A program made the position numbers and the translations under genes. This document shows, piece after piece, positions 5,112-8,026 of a stretch of DNA of 8,026 nt. The stretch spans positions 1 through 8,026 of the forward strand of contig DOUO01000047.1 in NCBI GenBank assembly GCA_003520555.1, read 5' to 3'. A model generated the notes under the pieces. The model saw only the letters and a list, made by a program, of their open reading frames with translations, had not been told where the DNA came from and did no database searches. The stretch comes from Oscillospiraceae bacterium (GTDB taxonomy: Bacteria; Bacillota; Clostridia; Oscillospirales; Acutalibacteraceae). How positions within the stretch are numbered: the stretch's first letter is position 1; the number at the start of each line of letters is the position of its first letter.

Positions 5112-7928
5112 TTACAGCAGGTTCTTCAGGTACATGCCCGTAAAGGATTTTTCGTTTTTCGCGACCTGTTCGGGAGTGCCCTGCGCAATTACCTTTCCGC
5201 CCATGTCTCCGCCTTCGGGACCGAGGTCGATTATATGGTCGGCGGTTTTGATAAGGTCAAGATTGTGCTCGATGACAACCACGGTGTTGCCGCCCTCAAC
5301 AAGAAGCTGCAAAACCTCGGTAAGGCGGTGAACGTCGGCAATATGCAGGCCTGTGGTGGGTTCGTCAAGAATGTAAATGGTCTTGCCCGTGCTGCGCTTG
5401 CTGAGCTCGGTGGCAAGCTTAACGCGCTGGGCTTCGCCGCCCGAAAGCGTTGTGGCAGGCTGGCCGAGCTTGATGTAGCCAAGACCGACGTCGTAAAGGG
5501 TTTTGAGCTTGCGGTGAAGCTTTTCATGATTTTTAAAGAACTCCATGGCTTCCTCAACGCTCATGTCAAGCACGTCGCTTATGTTTTTGCCCTTGTAGCG
5601 CACCTCAAGGGTTTCACGGTTATAGCGCCTGCCCTTGCAGACCTCGCACGGGACGTAAACGTCGGACAGAAAATGCATTTCGATTTTGATAATGCCGTCG
5701 CCCTGACACGCCTCACACCTGCCGCCCTTGACGTTGAACGAAAAGCGGCTTTGCGTGTAACCGCGCATTTTAGCGTCGTTGGTGGTGGCGAACAGCGAAC
5801 GGATGTCCGTAAACAAGCCCGTGTAGGTTGCCGGGTTTGAACGCGGAGTGCGTCCGATCGGGCTTTGGTCAATTTCAATTACCTTATCAAGATTTTCAAC
5901 GCCGCGGATTTCCCGGTACGCTCCGGGAGTGGTTTTGGCGCGGTTGAGCTCGCGCGCGAGGACTTTGTACAGAATTTCATTGATGAGCGAGCTTTTGCCC
6001 GAGCCCGACACGCCCGTTACGCACACAAGCTTGCCGAGCGGAATTTTGACGTTGATATTTTTAAGATTATTTTGCTCCGCTCCGAGGATTTCAAGGTACT
6101 TGCCCGTTCCCTTTCGCCTTTTTTCGGGCACGGGAACAGCGCGTTTTCCGCTTAAATACTGACCTGTAACGCTTTTATCGCAGGCTTTGATTTCGTCGGC
6201 GCTGCCGACGCACACAATTTGTCCGCCGTGAATTCCCGCGCCGGGGCCGACGTCAACAATGCAGTCCGCGGCGTACATGGTTTCCTCGTCGTGCTCCACA
6301 ACAATTACGGTGTTGCCGAGGTCGCGCAGACGTTTGAGGGTCGCAAGCAGCTTTTCGTTATCACGCTGATGAAGTCCTATGCTCGGTTCGTCAAGGATGT
6401 ACAGCACGCCCATGAGCGAGCTGCCGATTTGCGTGGCAAGGCGGATTCGCTGGCTTTCGCCGCCGCTGAGCGTTCCCGAGCTGCGCGAAAGCGTCAGATA
6501 GCCCAGACCGACGCTTTTAAGGAAGTTAAGGCGTTCCTTGATTTCCTTAATAATTTCCGCGCCGATGATTGCTTCTTTTTCGCTTAATTCCAAAGAAGAA
6601 ATAAAATCAAGCGCGGCAACAACGGACATACTGCACAGCCGGGCAATGTTTATTCCGCCGACGGTTACGGCAAGGCTTTCCTTTGACAGCCTTTCGCCGC
6701 GGCATTCGTCGCAGGGGATTTCCGCCATGTATGAGCGGATTTCGTCCTTAACCCAGTTGCTGCTGCTTTCGTGATAGCGGCGGTCGAGGTTTGTGATTAT
6801 ACCCTCGAATTTATGCTTGTACGTGCCGCTTCCGTACACGGATTTGCGGCTGATTGTAAGCGTATCGTCGCCGGTTCCGTACAGGATTTTTTGCACGACC
6901 TCCGGGGGGATATTTTCAACGGGCTCGTTAAGCGAAAAATTGTACTTTTTCGCGAGGGCTTCAAAATACATAGCGGCAATTTGACTGCCCTCCATCGCCC
7001 AGCCGCTTCCCTTGATTGCGCCCTCGCGAATACTTTTGCGGCGGTCGGGAATGATTTTGTTTTCGTCGATTTTGAGAAAAACGCCCAAGCCCGTGCATTT
7101 CGGGCACGCGCCGAAGGGGTTGTTGAACGAAAACATGCGCGGCGACAAATCTTCAATGCTTACGCCGTGGTCGGGACAGGCGTATTTTTGTGAGAAAACA
7201 ACGTCCTCGTCCCCGAAGTTGACCATTATCAGTCCGCCGCCGAGCTTTGAAGCGGTTTCAATGCTGTCCGCAAGGCGCGAGGTGATTTCGGGCTTGATGA
7301 CAAGGCGGTCAACGATGACCTCGATATTATGCTTTTTATTTTTCTCTAAAGGAATTTTCTCGGATAAATCGTACACAATTCCGTCGGCGCGCACGCGCAC
7401 AAAGCCTGATTTTGACGCCTTTTCAAGCACCTTGGCGTGTTCGCCCTTTCTGCCGCGCACAACGGGAGCCATAACCTGGATTTTTGTGCCCTGTTCATAG
7501 CTCATGATTTTGTCAACGATTTGGTCAACGGTTTGCTGACGGATTTCCCTGCCGCATACCGGGCAGTGAGGCACGCCGATACGCGCGTAAAGCAAACGCA
7601 GATAATCGTAAATCTCCGTAACGGTGCCGACGGTGGAACGGGGATTTTTTGAGGTGGTTTTTTGGTCGATGGAAATTGCCGGCGACAAGCCTTCAATGCT
7701 GTCAACGGCGGGCTTGTCCATTTGACCGAGGAACATGCGCGCGTAGCTTGAAAGGCTTTCAACATAACGGCGCTGACCTTCGGCGTAGATTGTGTCAAAG
7801 GCAAGCGAGCTTTTGCCCGAGCCCGAAAGTCCCGTGATAACCACAAGCTTGTTGCGCGGGATTTCAACATCAATGTTTTTCAGGTTGTGCTCCCTGGCTC
7901 CCCTTACTGTAATTTTATCCTGTGCCAT
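5112..7928 (-). CDS. uvrA: Excinuclease ABC subunit A (UvrA)
   Basis: The DNA-damage recognition ATPase of nucleotide excision repair: a UvrA dimer finds bulky lesions with UvrB and hands over to UvrB and UvrC. It is 938 residues, the normal family length. Visible in order: Walker [10 protein letters not shown] (33-41), N-terminal CPVCG, first Zn module beginning CPDHG (about 250) and ending CPKC, signature LSGGESQR (about 486), Walker [11 protein letters not shown] (about 510), second Walker [10 protein letters not shown] (about 638), C-terminal Zn finger CEAC...CEVC (about 737-763), LSGGEAQR (about 827) and [10 protein letters not shown] (about 850). The first Zn module has C-x2-H instead of C-x2-C. 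The ATG at 7926-7928 is preceded by AAAGGA (7942-7937, minus strand). No uvrB adjoins it on the downstream side; upstream lies outside the window. The gene ends with TAA only 12 bases from the convergent phage-like gene, with no terminator between them. Confidence 0.98.
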   Translation of the reverse strand: MAQDKITVRGAREHNLKNIDVEIPRNKLVVITGLSGSGKSSLAFDTIYAEGQRRYVESLSSYARMFLGQMDKPAVDSIEGLSPAISIDQKTTSKNPRSTVGTVTEIYDYLRLLYARIGVPHCPVCGREIRQQTVDQIVDKIMSYEQGTKIQVMAPVVRGRKGEHAKVLEKASKSGFVRVRADGIVYDLSEKIPLEKNKKHNIEVIVDRLVIKPEITSRLADSIETASKLGGGLIMVNFGDEDVVFSQKYACPDHGVSIEDLSPRMFSFNNPFGACPKCTGLGVFLKIDENKIIPDRRKSIREGAIKGSGWAMEGSQIAAMYFEALAKKYNFSLNEPVENIPPEVVQKILYGTGDDTLTISRKSVYGSGTYKHKFEGIITNLDRRYHESSSNWVKDEIRSYMAEIPCDECRGERLSKESLAVTVGGINIARLCSMSVVAALDFISSLELSEKEAIIGAEIIKEIKERLNFLKSVGLGYLTLSRSSGTLSGGESQRIRLATQIGSSLMGVLYILDEPSIGLHQRDNEKLLATLKRLRDLGNTVIVVEHDEETMYAADCIVDVGPGAGIHGGQIVCVGSADEIKACDKSVTGQYLSGKRAVPVPEKRRKGTGKYLEILGAEQNNLKNINVKIPLGKLVCVTGVSGSGKSSLINEILYKVLARELNRAKTTPGAYREIRGVENLDKVIEIDQSPIGRTPRSNPATYTGLFTDIRSLFATTNDAKMRGYTQSRFSFNVKGGRCEACQGDGIIKIEMHFLSDVYVPCEVCKGRRYNRETLEVRYKGKNISDVLDMSVEEAMEFFKNHEKLHRKLKTLYDVGLGYIKLGQPATTLSGGEAQRVKLATELSKRSTGKTIYILDEPTTGLHIADVHRLTEVLQLLVEGGNTVVVIEHNLDLIKTADHIIDLGPEGGDMGGKVIAQGTPEQVAKNEKSFTGMYLKNLL

Positions 7929-7959
7929 AGTTTTTTTCCTTTGTTTTTGATATATGGAT

Positions 7960-7988
7960 ATTGTAGCATAAATATTTTAAAAACGCAA
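7960..7988 (-). promoter_or_regulatory. Promoter of uvrA (extended -10)
   Basis: On the minus strand, TTGCGT (7988-7983) and TACAAT (7965-7960) are separated by 17 bases, and TGC directly before the -10 gives an extended TGn motif. The start is predicted near 7953, about 25 bases before the ATG. This gives uvrA its own promoter even if uvrB lies upstream. Confidence 0.7.
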
Positions 7989-7995
7989 GATTTTT

Positions 7996-8009
7996 CGAAC
8001 TTATTTTCG
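7996..8009 (-). promoter_or_regulatory. Probable LexA (SOS) box upstream of uvrA
   Basis: The plus strand reads CGAACTTATTTTCG, compared with the Gram-positive LexA/DinR pattern CGAAC-n4-GTTCG: nine of the ten fixed positions match (T replaces G in the second half). It ends 7 bases upstream of the uvrA -35 hexamer, in reach for repression. uvrA is an SOS gene in many bacteria. An outer inverted repeat AAGATTT (7987-7993) with AAATCTT (8013-8019) surrounds it, so a weak hairpin or terminator of an upstream gene is an alternative reading. Confidence 0.5.
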
Positions 8010-8026
8010 AGGAAATCTTTGCTTTT

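Noticed and set aside
5235..5840. Long open plus-strand frame opposite uvrA (similar ones at 6771-7193 and 7012-7500)
   Set aside because: The opposite strand encodes UvrA with all its motifs throughout; these frames have no independent support.

Overview
The window looks like a piece of chromosome from a low-to-mid GC member of the Bacillota, probably class Clostridia. The reasons are the strong AGGAGG-type ribosome binding sites, sigma-A-type promoters (TATAAT with a 17-base spacer), very AT-rich intergenic DNA next to roughly half-GC coding DNA, and the protein families present (cofactor-independent phosphoglycerate mutase, a paired heterodimeric ABC exporter, a Firmicutes-like UvrA). A finer placement (for example Oscillospiraceae-like) is only an impression.

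Layout. Bases 1-518 (+) hold the C-terminal part of gpmI, followed by a strong intrinsic terminator (543-598). Bases 604-664 are an array of a 7-base repeat that runs into the 3' end of the next gene. Bases 644-4119 (-) are a two-gene operon for a heterodimeric ABC exporter; the reading frames overlap by 4 bases. The first gene has a degenerate ATPase site and the second a canonical one. The operon's promoter lies at 4149-4177. Bases 4120-4370 are an AT-rich divergent intergenic region with two adjacent palindromes. Bases 4371-5099 (+) encode a 242-residue protein resembling phage replication/replisome-organiser proteins, with no other phage gene in view. Bases 5112-7928 (-) are a complete uvrA, converging on the phage-like gene with a gap of only 12 bases. 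Bases 7929-8026 hold the uvrA promoter and a LexA (SOS)-box-like element.

How the parts relate. Most of the window is conserved housekeeping or transport content: glycolysis (gpmI), drug or lipid export (the ABC pair) and nucleotide excision repair (uvrA). The accessory element is the isolated phage-type gene at 4371-5099, set between two genes on the opposite strand. I see no convincing new multi-gene system. The points most worth checking are the palindrome cluster whose TTGCATA half-site recurs inside the exporter promoter, the heptamer array that forms the end of the exporter gene, the lone phage-like gene, and the SOS-like site ahead of uvrA.
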